Of a stretch of DNA of 51,475 nt, positions 1-7,769 are shown one piece after another. The notes beneath the pieces were generated by a model. The model did not search any database and was not told where the DNA came from. It saw nothing but the letters and a program-made list of their open reading frames with translations. Positions within the stretch are counted from its first letter, which is position 1, and each line of letters begins with the position of its first letter. Both the position numbers and the translations under genes were made by a program. Where the stretch lies: positions 1 to 51,475 of the forward strand of contig JAKFUS010000003.1 in assembly GCA_021732605.1 (NCBI GenBank), read 5' to 3'. The DNA is from Betaproteobacteria bacterium (GTDB lineage: Bacteria; Pseudomonadota; Gammaproteobacteria; Burkholderiales; SG8-41).

Positions 1-1264
1 TAACACCAGCAGCGGTCGAAACTCTGAGGCTATTCAAGACTTGGTTCGGCTTTCTAGATAAATCAATAATAAAAGGGGAATGTGTCGTAGCAACAATTTG
101 TGACTCGGAGCCACTCAGCTCATAGATCGTATCTCGCATTTGATTTGCGGCACTTGGATGCAAGTAAATTTCTGGCTCTTCGAAGCATACGATTAACGCT
201 CTTTTATGTTTGTCTTCTTTTTTTGAAAGCCATTTTTGTCTAAACCGCAACATACCAAAAGCCGCAGCACGGACCATACCCGACCCTTGGCCGCTTACAG
301 CGGTTCGCACATTACTCGACATCTCAACGCTAAAAGTTGGCTTCAAAGCCGTTTTTGGGTCATTCAGACTTGTGGTCGCATGAATTTTTGAGTCAGGAAA
401 CACACTAAGTAAGACCGCATTTAATTCACCAAGCATTTTTCCAAACTCAGATTCACTATCTTGTGGATCAAGCTCCTTTGCCAACTTATCTAAATACCCC
501 TGCGCTTGTTTGTAGTTCTCAGAATCGTCTCTAACCCCCTCAAACAACTCGTTCAATGTCTTCCCAAGAACACCGGATGATCCACCCTCAATTTCTCCTA
601 TAGCTGTATCAGCTGGTATTAATAAGAATCTTGGCAACATTGAAAGCACAACCTGCGGAATGCCTCCCGGATTTTGAAACCATGCCTCAGTGTCTTTTAG
701 TTTCCATATAGCATCTAGCTGTTCAAGTTTTTCAACTGCGCCTTTGCTTTGTCCTATCTTGGCCGCAAGGTCTGGGAATAATTCTCCCGCCGCTTCTTTT
801 GGTACCCCTTTATCAACATAGTCCTGACCGGTCTTGCAATCCTTATACTGCTCAAGCAACTCGCGCTCTTTCGACTTGAACTCAACGACGACATCTTTCC
901 CAAGTTCAAAAGTTTTCCTATAGGTAACAGACAAGCCGGAATCTTCTGCATTTACTGGTTTGTAATTTAAAACCCTCCCCTTAAATCCTCTCCAGTCCAG
1001 CGCTTCGTTGGGTAGGTTACGAAATTCCGCCTCAAACTTAATTTCGCTTACGGCTGGCTTTGTCTCACCGGTATCAACATCGATGGCTGAATAGTACTCA
1101 TGACTGCCAATCGTTTTCTTAGGCGATAAAAGATATTCAATGGCTCGAAGTACTGTACTTTTTCCCGAATTGTTAGCGCCAATCAAAAAAGTCGCGTCCC
1201 CGAACAAAACCTCGGCATTCAATATTCTGCGGAAGCCAGCAATTTTTAATGAATAGAGTTTCAT
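1..1264 (-). CDS. OLD/RecF-like AAA ATPase, 5' part (runs off window)
   Basis: The reading frame starts at the ATG at 1264-1262 and stays open for about 421 codons to the window edge, so the C-terminus is missing. It begins MKLYSLKIAGFRRI and has a Walker A motif, GANNSGKST, at about residues 29-37. Near the visible end come an ABC-type signature (SGQGSGMVRAA), a Walker B motif (ALIVCFEEPEIYLHP) and a switch histidine (ATTHSPF). This order is that of AAA ATPases of the OLD/RecF/SMC type, where DNA binding or cleavage is driven by ATP. In OLD and Gabija GajA proteins a TOPRIM nuclease follows; here that part would lie outside the window. The gene is visibly AT-richer than the genes to its right, which suggests transfer. 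Family is well supported; nuclease or defence function is inference. Confidence 0.85.
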   Translation of the reverse strand, partial: MKLYSLKIAGFRRILNAEVLFGDATFLIGANNSGKSTVLRAIEYLLSPKKTIGSHEYYSAIDVDTGETKPAVSEIKFEAEFRNLPNEALDWRGFKGRVLNYKPVNAEDSGLSVTYRKTFELGKDVVVEFKSKERELLEQYKDCKTGQDYVDKGVPKEAAGELFPDLAAKIGQSKGAVEKLEQLDAIWKLKDTEAWFQNPGGIPQVVLSMLPRFLLIPADTAIGEIEGGSSGVLGKTLNELFEGVRDDSENYKQAQGYLDKLAKELDPQDSESEFGKMLGELNAVLLSVFPDSKIHATTSLNDPKTALKPTFSVEMSSNVRTAVSGQGSGMVRAAAFGMLRFRQKWLSKKEDKHKRALIVCFEEPEIYLHPSAANQMRDTIYELSGSESQIVATTHSPFIIDLSRKPNQVLNSLRVSTAAGV

Positions 1265-1350
1265 TAGAATCCCCTGTTTTACGTTGCCAATTTTGAAAGG
1301 CATTCGTAGACTAAATTGCAAAGCAGTATAGTCTCTGCGTTAAATCAATA

Positions 1351-1390
1351 AATGGGGTCAGTATAAATTTTCAAAAAGTTACACCGACCC
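1351..1390. repeat. REP-like fragment after hflX
   Basis: The AATGGGGTCAG core followed by TTTTCAAAAA resembles the hairpin element at 6143-6201, where TGACCCCATT is likewise followed by TTTTCAAAAA. It lies between the end of hflX and the start of the ATPase. Read as a degenerate copy of a dispersed palindromic repeat. Confidence 0.45.
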
Positions 1391-1401
1391 TGCTTACCTT
1401 T

Positions 1402-2880
1402 CTAACGACCCCCCATCGCCTGGCCGATGCGCTCGCGCAGGCCATCGATGTCCTTGCGCTCGCCGCGCACACGGAAGTGCGCGCCCTCCGCGTCGGCCCG
1501 CTCCTCCAGCACCTGGCATTGCGCAAACAATTCGCCGCGCAGCTGCTGCGCCGACCAGGGCAGGAACAACTCGGCCTTGACCAGGCGCCGGCTGAAAAAC
1601 GCAATGATCGTCTTGTGCAGCTTCGCCACGTCATCGCGGTCGACGGCGCTCAACACGATGCACTTGGGGTATTGCACGCGCAGGGCCTTGGTGCGTGCAG
1701 CCTGCGCCTTGGCATCGCCGACCTGATCGATCTTGTTGAACACACGCAGGCGCGGCACCTTGCCCGCATCGATTTCCTCGATCACCTTCTCGGTCACATC
1801 AATCTGGCGTTCGAACCCGGGGTCGCTGGCGTCGATCACGTGGAGCAGCAGCGACGCTTCGGCGGCTTCTTCCAGCGTCGACTTGAACGAGGCGACCAGG
1901 TCATGCGGCAGGTTCTTGATGAAACCCACCGTGTCACTCACCAGCACGCGCGGCACGCCCTCGGGCACCAGCGCACGCACGGTGGTGTCGAGCGTCGCAA
2001 ACAGCTTGTTGGCAACCAGCACCTCGCTCCCGGTCAGCGCGCGCATCAGGGTGGACTTGCCGGCGTTGGTGTAGCCGATCAGCGCCACGCGCGCGAGGCC
2101 CTGGCTTTCCTGGCGCCGTGCACGTTGCACCTGGCGTTCGAGGTCGAGGGCCGTGATCTCCTGCTTCAGCTCCGCGATGCGGTCACGGATCTTGGCGCGG
2201 TCCGCCTCACCCGCACCTTCACCGGCACCGCGGCCACCGACACCGCTGCGCTGCCGCCCCTGCGGCCCGGCCAGCTTGGCCGCCTCGCGCAGGCGTGGCG
2301 CCAGGTACCGCAGACGGGCGATCTCCACCTGCGCCCGTGCTGCATTGGAACGCGCGTGGCGGTGGAAGATTTCGAGGATGACCATGGTGCGGTCGAGCAC
2401 GTCACAGCCGATCTCGTTTTCCAGGTTGCGCGCCTGCGAGGGCGAAATGTCGTGGTCGACCAGGACGAATGCAGCCTGGCGGGTGTCGGACGCTGCCAAT
2501 GCCTTGGCCGCCTCGCGCGCCGCGACGGCGCCATGGCGCGCGGCGCGTTTTTCCGGGCGTGTTTCCGGCCGCTTTGCCGACAACGGGTCCGCGCCCTGTT
2601 CCACATCAGGCGCTTCCCGCGGTTCATCGTCCGCGGTATCCGGCGCAGCCTCGCCCTGCACAAAACGGCGCAACTCCTCGCGCTTGCCGGTACCCAGGTA
2701 AGCCATCGAGTCAAAACTGGCGCGCTTTTGCGTGAATGTAGCCACCACCTCGAAGCCCAGCGTCTTGGCCAGTTCACGCAGTTCGTTCAACGAGGCTTGG
2801 AACTCCAGGTCGCTGACCCCTGTGAGCTGTACGGCAGCGACGACAGCGCGCTTCGGGATTAAATTGACGGCTTTGGACAT
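1402..2880 (-). CDS. hflX: GTPase HflX
   Basis: 492-residue ribosome-associated GTPase; in E. coli HflX splits stalled or heat-damaged 70S ribosomes. The N-terminal HflX domain is visible, including FVLVDHDISPSQARNLE and the conserved block around DVLDRTMVILEIFHRHA (about 160-178). A glycine-rich linker (GVGGRGAGEGAGE) and coiled helix precede the G domain. G-domain motifs are GYTNAGKST (269-276), DTVG (316-319) and NKID (382-385). Residues about 77-134 form an acidic then Arg/Ala-rich insertion inside the N-terminal domain, which makes the protein longer than the E. coli one. It is not next to hfq here. The start at 2880 has no clear ribosome binding site, but the sequence MSKAVNLIPKRAVVAAVQL fits the family N-terminus. 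Confidence 0.95.
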   Translation of the reverse strand: MSKAVNLIPKRAVVAAVQLTGVSDLEFQASLNELRELAKTLGFEVVATFTQKRASFDSMAYLGTGKREELRRFVQGEAAPDTADDEPREAPDVEQGADPLSAKRPETRPEKRAARHGAVAAREAAKALAASDTRQAAFVLVDHDISPSQARNLENEIGCDVLDRTMVILEIFHRHARSNAARAQVEIARLRYLAPRLREAAKLAGPQGRQRSGVGGRGAGEGAGEADRAKIRDRIAELKQEITALDLERQVQRARRQESQGLARVALIGYTNAGKSTLMRALTGSEVLVANKLFATLDTTVRALVPEGVPRVLVSDTVGFIKNLPHDLVASFKSTLEEAAEASLLLHVIDASDPGFERQIDVTEKVIEEIDAGKVPRLRVFNKIDQVGDAKAQAARTKALRVQYPKCIVLSAVDRDDVAKLHKTIIAFFSRRLVKAELFLPWSAQQLRGELFAQCQVLEERADAEGAHFRVRGERKDIDGLRERIGQAMGGR

Positions 2881-3012
2881 GCGGGGGAGAGTGTTCCTGT
2901 GTGGTCGAGCGCGGATTCGAGAGCAGATAGTACGCCCAATGACCAGGCCCGAAGTGCATTTTCACAGCTTTGCGACTGTGCTCACGGACGCCTGCAATTA
3001 AAGGCCATTAAA

Positions 3013-3027
3013 GAATTAAAGGGGCCA
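3013..3027. repeat. GAATTAAAGGGGCCA repeat copy
   Basis: Short copy of the AATTAAAGGGGC half of the palindrome at 6177-6201, lying between hflX and the enolase-family gene. It has only one arm of the palindrome. Confidence 0.45.
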
Positions 3028-3145
3028 TGCACGATATATCTGGCGACACTGCGCGCCTAGTTCGTGGCCCGCCAGTCGTTGGCCTGTTTTTGCCGGCCTC
3101 CTTTTTGCATCACGCCCAAAGCCGTTACACTGCCCCGATCTTTTC

Positions 3146-4306
3146 ATGCAGGATATTCCCTTGAGCGCTTCTTCCGTTGACGCTGCCGCGCCGGTCCGCA
3201 TTCGCGAAATCAGCACCTTTGTTCTGGATGCGCCCATTGCAAAACCCGTCCGCAATTCCTGGCGGACGCTGACCTCGCGCAGCGCCCTGCTGATCCGCAT
3301 CACCGATGACAGCGGCGCGCAGGGCTGGGGCGAGGTCTGGTGCAATTACCCGCCCCGCGGCGCGCATCACCGCGCCGATCTGATCAACCATGTGGCGGCG
3401 CCGATCATCACCGGTCGCGACTTCGACGGCCCGCAACAGGTGTTCAGCACGCTGGAAAAAGCGCTGCGCATTCCGTCAGTCACCGCCGGGGAACCCGGTC
3501 CGTTTGCGCAGATCACCGCCGGCATCGACAACGCGCTGTGGGATCTGGTGGCCAAACGCGCGGGCCAACCGCTCTGGCGGTACTTCGGCGGCGTGTCGCG
3601 TGTCGAGGTGTATGCCAGCGGCTTGAGCCCCGACGAGCCCGGCCCGCTCGCCGAGCAAGCCGTCAGGAACGGCTTCCGGGCAGTCAAACTCAAGATCGGC
3701 GTGGAATCCGCGGTCGACCTGAAAAACTCAGCCGACCTCCGCGCCATCCTCGGCCCTTCGGGCAAGCTGATGTACGACGCCAACCAGCGCTGGACCGTCG
3801 AACAGGCGGATAAAGAAATGCGCCGCTTCGCAGAATTCAAGCCCGAGTGGATGGAAGAACCGATTGCCGGGGACGAGCCGCTGAGTGCCTGGAAAACACT
3901 GGCCGCCACCAGCGTGCTGCCGCTGGCCGCCGGAGAAAACGGCCGCGGGCGCGCGACCTTCGACGGCTTTGTCGAGAGCGGCGTATTGCAGTACCTGCAA
4001 CCCGACATGGGCAAATGGGGCGGATTCACCGAATGCCTGCCGCTGGGCCGCCGCGCCATCGCTGCGGGCATCCAATTCTGCCCGCACTGGCTGGGCAGCG
4101 CCGTCGGGTTGATGTCGTCGCTCAATCTGCTGGGCGCCGCCGGCGGGACGGGCTGGGGCGAGTTCGACGCGAATCCCAATCCGCTGCGCGAACGGCTGAT
4201 GCCCGGCGACATCCGCGTATCTGATGGCTTCATTACACTGAGCCATTCACCGGGCATCGGCTTTACGCCGGACGCGGCGGTGCTGAAGGAATTCACGGCA
4301 AAATAA
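3146..4306 (+). CDS. Enolase-superfamily (MR/MLE) sugar-acid dehydratase-like enzyme
   Basis: 386 residues with the enolase-superfamily plan: N-terminal capping domain, then TIM barrel. Catalytic residues visible are the KxK motif K181/K183 (AVKLKIG), metal ligands D211 (YDAN), E238 (MEEP) and E264 (AGEN), then D287 (QPDMGKWGG) and H314 (CPHWLG). This Lys-Asp/His arrangement is that of the mandelate racemase subgroup, which removes the alpha-proton of a carboxylate; most members are acid-sugar dehydratases. Substrate cannot be told. A Bug binding-protein gene follows 37 nt downstream, so the two probably take up and convert the same organic acid. No clear ribosome binding site precedes the ATG; a TTG at 3161 with CAGGA before it is an alternative start. 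Confidence 0.85.
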   Translation: MQDIPLSASSVDAAAPVRIREISTFVLDAPIAKPVRNSWRTLTSRSALLIRITDDSGAQGWGEVWCNYPPRGAHHRADLINHVAAPIITGRDFDGPQQVFSTLEKALRIPSVTAGEPGPFAQITAGIDNALWDLVAKRAGQPLWRYFGGVSRVEVYASGLSPDEPGPLAEQAVRNGFRAVKLKIGVESAVDLKNSADLRAILGPSGKLMYDANQRWTVEQADKEMRRFAEFKPEWMEEPIAGDEPLSAWKTLAATSVLPLAAGENGRGRATFDGFVESGVLQYLQPDMGKWGGFTECLPLGRRAIAAGIQFCPHWLGSAVGLMSSLNLLGAAGGTGWGEFDANPNPLRERLMPGDIRVSDGFITLSHSPGIGFTPDAAVLKEFTAK

Positions 4307-4343
4307 TCGTCCGTCGCAGGACGGCAATGCAGAGGAGAACACC

Positions 4344-5315
4344 ATGAAACGGAATTTCAGGATTCTGGCGGGGCTGCCAGCCCTTTGCCTGCTGGCCGCG
4401 ACGCACGAGGCAGCGGCCCAGTCTTATCCGAGCAGGACCATCACCATTTCCATCGCAACCGCTGCGGGTTCAGCGCCTGATGCGATCATCCGCGCCATGG
4501 CGCAGAAGATGAACGAGGCCTGGAAGCAGCCGGTCATCGTCGAGAACCGCGCCACCGCGGGCGGCATCACCGCCGTGACCACGGTCACCAAGAGCCCGCC
4601 CGACGGCCACACACTGCTCGTGCACACGGCGGCGTTCACGATCGCGCCCGCCATGTACAAACTGCCCTACGACACGTTCCGGGATCTGCTGCCGGTGAGC
4701 ATCATTGCCTATGTGCCGAACATGCTGGTCGCGCACCCGACGCTGCCCGTCAAAAACGTGAAGGAACTGATCGCGCTGGCGAAGGCGCGGGCGGGCGACC
4801 TGAACTACGCTTCCAGCGGCAGCGGCACACCGGCGCATCTGGCGGGAGAACTGTTCAAGTCGATGGCCGGCATCAACATCCTGCATGTTCCCTACAAGGG
4901 CAGTCCGCCGGCGCTGACGTCCGTGCTCTCCGGCGAGACGTCGATGCTGTTCAGCCCGGTCACCATCGCGATTCCGCACACCAAGTCGGGCAAACTGCGC
5001 GCGCTCGGCGTCACCACGGCCAAACGCTCCAAGCTGGTCCCGGACCTGCCGACCATCGGCGAATCGGGCCTGCCGGGATACGAAGTGACGCAGTGGTACG
5101 GCATGCAGGTGCCTGCGGGTACGCCGAAAGACGTCATCGCAAAAATCAACGGCGAAGTCGGAAAAATTCTGGCGATGCCCGACATCATCGACAAACTCGC
5201 GCTGCTGGGTGCCGAACCCGCGCCGAGCACGCCGGAGTTCATGACGGCCTACGTCAAATCCGAAGTCGAGAAGTGGGCGAAGGTCGTCAAGGCCTCGGGC
5301 GCCAAAGTGGACTGA
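4344..5315 (+). CDS. Bug/TctC-family periplasmic solute-binding protein
   Basis: 323 residues with a signal peptide (hydrophobic ILAGLPALCLLAATHEAAA, cleavage near AAAQSYPSR). Bug family hallmarks are the YPSR start of the mature protein, VENRATAGGITA, PPDGHTLL, and the C-terminal FMTAYVKSEVEKWAKVVKASGAK. The family binds carboxylates in the periplasm for tripartite tricarboxylate transport or for sensing. The usual PPGGxxD ligand loop is here ATAAGSAPD, so the ligand pocket differs at its entrance. GAGGAGA precedes the ATG. It follows the enolase-family gene by 37 nt and likely shares its transcript. Confidence 0.93.
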   Translation: MKRNFRILAGLPALCLLAATHEAAAQSYPSRTITISIATAAGSAPDAIIRAMAQKMNEAWKQPVIVENRATAGGITAVTTVTKSPPDGHTLLVHTAAFTIAPAMYKLPYDTFRDLLPVSIIAYVPNMLVAHPTLPVKNVKELIALAKARAGDLNYASSGSGTPAHLAGELFKSMAGINILHVPYKGSPPALTSVLSGETSMLFSPVTIAIPHTKSGKLRALGVTTAKRSKLVPDLPTIGESGLPGYEVTQWYGMQVPAGTPKDVIAKINGEVGKILAMPDIIDKLALLGAEPAPSTPEFMTAYVKSEVEKWAKVVKASGAKVD

Positions 5316-5326
5316 CCGCACGGCAA

Positions 5327-5348
5327 CACGATTAAAGAAACGATCGTG
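5327..5348. terminator. Weak hairpin after Bug gene
   Basis: CACGAT and ATCGTG form 6-bp arms around a 10-nt loop just after the stop codon at 5315. There is no T-tract, so it is only a possible terminator. Confidence 0.25.
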
Positions 5349-5387
5349 GGAAGAACTCCGTTTCCTTTGGCTTGCGCATAGCTCAAC

Positions 5388-5400
5388 GAATTAAAGGGGC
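5388..5400. repeat. GAATTAAAGGGGC repeat copy
   Basis: Another single-arm copy of the AATTAAAGGGGC motif, lying between the Bug gene and the DUF1080 lipoprotein gene. Confidence 0.45.
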
Positions 5401-5529
5401 GAGGCTCAGAATTCTGAATGCGCAGTAAAAGGCTGGTCACGTTTTCGATCGTCTTGTCCGCTGCTTGACGGCGCCATAGAGGCGCGCTCATGCTGTCCCC
5501 CGCGATTCAACCCATGGGGGAGTACAACA

Positions 5530-6135
5530 ATGAAAAATAAATTAGCTTTCGCAGTGGCAATGCTGGTGGTCGCGTTGACGTTCACGGGCTGCGCACCCAT
5601 GACGCCGGCGCAGGGCTGGACGACGCTGATCGACGGCACCACCGGCATGGAAAACTTTACCGTGTCAGGGAGCGCTGCCAACTGGCGCGCAGAAGACGGC
5701 GCGATCCAGGCGGACAAGACCAGCGGCAAGGGTGCCAGCGTGCTGATCACCAAGAAGAATTACCGCGACCTCGAGGTCTACGCCGAATTCTGGGCGGCTG
5801 ACGACACCAACAGCGGCATCTACGTACGCGCCCCGGACCCCGCCAACGTCAATACGGCGTCGGGCGCCTACGAAATCCAGATCTGGGACAAGAACCCGAT
5901 GCAGCACTACAGCACGGGGAGTTTAGTTAACGTCGCCGCGGTGAGCCCGATCTACAAGGCCGGCGGCCGCTGGAACACCTGCGAGATCTACGTGAAAGGT
6001 ACCGAGATCACCGTCAAGCTGAACGGTGTGATCACCGCCAGCACGCCGTATGCCAAGACCCACGAGGGGCGCATCGGTCTGCAGTTCAACGCCGGGCCGA
6101 TCAAGTTCCGCAAACTGCTGGTGCGGGAGTTGTGA
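5530..6135 (+). CDS. DUF1080 (3-keto-disaccharide hydrolase domain) lipoprotein
   Basis: 201 residues. The N-terminus is a lipoprotein signal, AMLVVALTFTGC, with the lipobox cysteine at residue 21. The rest is one DUF1080 beta-sandwich of the concanavalin/laminarinase fold: WTTLIDGTTGMENF at the start, NWRAEDGAIQA, DLEVYAEFWAADDTNSGIYVR, GAYEIQIWD, then WNTCEIYVKGTEITVKLNG and EGRIGLQFNAGPIKFRKLLVREL at the end. These blocks are diagnostic for the family, which acts on or binds carbohydrates at the cell envelope. GGGGGAG lies before the ATG. It stands alone: a possible hairpin precedes it and a REP-like element follows. Confidence 0.9.
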   Translation: MKNKLAFAVAMLVVALTFTGCAPMTPAQGWTTLIDGTTGMENFTVSGSAANWRAEDGAIQADKTSGKGASVLITKKNYRDLEVYAEFWAADDTNSGIYVRAPDPANVNTASGAYEIQIWDKNPMQHYSTGSLVNVAAVSPIYKAGGRWNTCEIYVKGTEITVKLNGVITASTPYAKTHEGRIGLQFNAGPIKFRKLLVREL

Positions 6136-6142
6136 TCGGAAT

Positions 6143-6201
6143 AATGGGGCTGGAGTCGCTGACCCCATTTTCAAAAATTAAAGGGGCCAGGCCCCTTTAA
6201 T
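6143..6201. repeat. REP-like double palindrome
   Basis: Two hairpins in series. The first has arms AATGGGG (6143-6149) and CCCCATT (6163-6169). The second is a perfect 12-bp inverted repeat, ATTAAAGGGGCC and GGCCCCTTTAAT, around one base (6177-6201). It lies between two convergent genes, so it could also stop transcription. Partial copies occur at 1351, 3013 and 5388. Confidence 0.7.
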
Positions 6202-6238
6202 TCCCGCCTCACGAGGTCCTGAGTCACGTGCTTCTGAA

Positions 6239-7192
6239 TCACGTGGTCATGTTGATCGGCGCTCCTACGGCCTTCCAGCCGGAGTGGCCCACCTTCATGT
6301 AGCTCGCATCAAACCCGGCCTCGCGCAAAGTGATCGCCGTCCGACAGCCGACGTGGAAACCGTAAGCGCAGTACACCACGACCGGCACATCCTTGCGCAG
6401 TTCGTTCATCCAATCGTCGACCCGTTCCGGATCGCGCCAAGCGACGCCGGCGGCGATATCCTGCTGGCGTGAGACAAAGTGTTTCGGTCGCGTGTCGATG
6501 ACCTGCAGCGGCTTGCCGGCGGCCAGCATGTCCCTCACTTCCTCGACACCCATGCCGGGCAGGTCACCAAACTCTGGCTGCACGACCGGCCGCGGGGGCA
6601 ACACCTTGCTCGCGTCTTCACAGCGATCCTGGACGGCCTGCCAGTCGATGTTGCGCAGGAAGGTATCGACGTAGGCCTTGGCGTTGGCGCCGAAATCGAT
6701 GTGGTAGGCGTGTTCGAACATGTCGAGCGCAAGGATCGGCACACCACCGGCCACGGACTGGCTGTGTTCGGAGGCGTACTGGTTGATCAGGCGCCCGTCG
6801 CGGGGCATCCAGGTCAGCACCACCCAGCCGGAGCCGCCGCCGAGCGCATAACCCATCGCGGAAAACTGGGTACGCCACTGTTGCACCGAGCCGAAATTCC
6901 GCGCGAGCACGTCCGCCATCGATGGCGTCACCTTACCCTCGCCGCCCATGCTGGCGAAATAAAGCTCGTGCAGCAGCGTGGAATTCAGTGCAACGAGTTC
7001 CTCGCGTTTCAGTCCGTTGATGACATAGCCCGGCGTGCTGGCAAAATCGAGCTGCTCAAGCTGCTCGGTAATCGCGTTCAGGCGCCGCAGCGCTCCGCCA
7101 TAGTTGTTTTCGTAGTGGCTCTCGATGAGCTTCAGCGAAAGACCGCTCAGCGTCCAGGGACGGCAGTGTATTTGTTTCAGTTGATAACGCAC
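6239..7192 (-). CDS. Fe/Mn superoxide dismutase-rhodanese fusion
   Basis: 317 residues from a GTG at 7192-7190, chosen because GGAGG lies 7 nt before it; an upstream ATG at 7210 would overlap that site. Residues 1-190 are an Fe/Mn superoxide dismutase: ligands H26 (ESHYENNYGG), H75 (LLHELYF), D157 and H161 (ALDMFEHAYHIDFG), plus GGGSGWVVL. Residues about 205-312 are a rhodanese: VIDTRPKHF, the active-site Cys275 in VVVYCAYGFHVGC, and GHSGWKAVG. The usual second-shell residues of E. coli SodB are changed: alignment puts Ala at the Tyr34 position and Phe at Trp77. The protein may couple superoxide removal to sulfur transfer; no signal peptide is seen. Domain calls are firm, activity is inferred. 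Confidence 0.92.
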   Translation of the reverse strand: MRYQLKQIHCRPWTLSGLSLKLIESHYENNYGGALRRLNAITEQLEQLDFASTPGYVINGLKREELVALNSTLLHELYFASMGGEGKVTPSMADVLARNFGSVQQWRTQFSAMGYALGGGSGWVVLTWMPRDGRLINQYASEHSQSVAGGVPILALDMFEHAYHIDFGANAKAYVDTFLRNIDWQAVQDRCEDASKVLPPRPVVQPEFGDLPGMGVEEVRDMLAAGKPLQVIDTRPKHFVSRQQDIAAGVAWRDPERVDDWMNELRKDVPVVVYCAYGFHVGCRTAITLREAGFDASYMKVGHSGWKAVGAPINMTT

Positions 7193-7199
7193 GGTAAAT

Positions 7200-7204
7200 C
7201 CTCC
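7200..7204 (-). promoter_or_regulatory. Ribosome binding site that sets the GTG start
   Basis: GGAGG on the minus strand, seven bases before the GTG at 7192. It decides the start of the dismutase-rhodanese gene and rules against the ATG at 7210. Confidence 0.7.
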
Positions 7205-7439
7205 AAGCACAAAGTTAAATTGCGCCGGGGCGGATTACGGGTGTGTGTCTGGGTGCCCGCATCCGTCACTCGACGTTTACAGGGTTGGACGGGGCACCGT
7301 CTTGGAGGGAGAAATCCCGGGGTCCTGTTGGCCCCCGCGGAAAGCATACGCGGGCGATCAGGGCAATTCAAGCCGTGTCATCAACCCTGTTTTTCAACAC
7401 ATGACGGTTGGGCGCGTACGCCCACGCGCCAAGGACTAC
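7205..7439. other. Intergenic stretch, nothing recognised
   Basis: I found no coding signal or repeat here. Together with the adjoining relic at 7440-7565 it makes up most of a 570-base gap between intact genes. Confidence 0.4.
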
Positions 7440-7565
7440 TTACTGCGGCTGGTGCCCCGCAGCCTGCGCCACCTTCTTCCTCTTCGCGATTTCGGACTTG
7501 ATCAGTGCCGCGTGTTCCGCCGGCGTGTTGCCGACAGGCTGTGCACCGCCGTCGATCAGTGACTG
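7440..7565 (-). pseudogene. 3' relic of a Bug gene, minus strand
   Basis: Read on the minus strand, about 40 codons give LIDGGAQPVGNTPAEHAALI followed by KSEIAKRKKVAQAAGHQPQ and a stop. This is the usual Bug C-terminus; the intact gene at 7767-8765 ends FGTYIKSEIAKWATVVKLSG. The rest of the gene is absent, and sequence upstream of it (7566 onward) is not Bug-like. It is a decayed copy in the opposite orientation to its neighbours. Confidence 0.75.
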
Positions 7566-7700
7566 ATAGTTCTTCGCATCGGAAATACATAACCATATGT
7601 TTTTATTGGTTTTTTGCAAGGCTGCGCAAGCTGGCTGATATCGCATCTGCCGAATCTTCAGTAGAAGGCCACTCCGCAATAATTCACCGTATAGTTTGAA

Positions 7701-7769
7701 GGCCGCGAAAACAACAACCCGGCCCCCCTGCGTTTGTCCTGTTGTCACTGCGAGAGGAGCATCACAATG
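7701..7769 (+). repeat. Bug leader repeat, copy A
   Basis: About 70 bases running up to and including the ATG, starting GGCCGCGAAAACAACAACCC and ending in a purine-rich ribosome binding site, CACAATGAC. Similar blocks precede the relic at 8851 (copy B) and the gene at 9623 (copy C), so the three were made by tandem duplication. Confidence 0.75.

Noticed and set aside
1477-2862. Long open frame of 461 codons antisense to hflX
   Set aside because: It mirrors a high-GC gene with clear GTPase motifs; its translation is His/Arg/Leu-rich without family signs.
6479-7501. 340-codon open frame antisense to the dismutase-rhodanese gene
   Set aside because: Shadow of the real gene; no start signal or recognisable protein.
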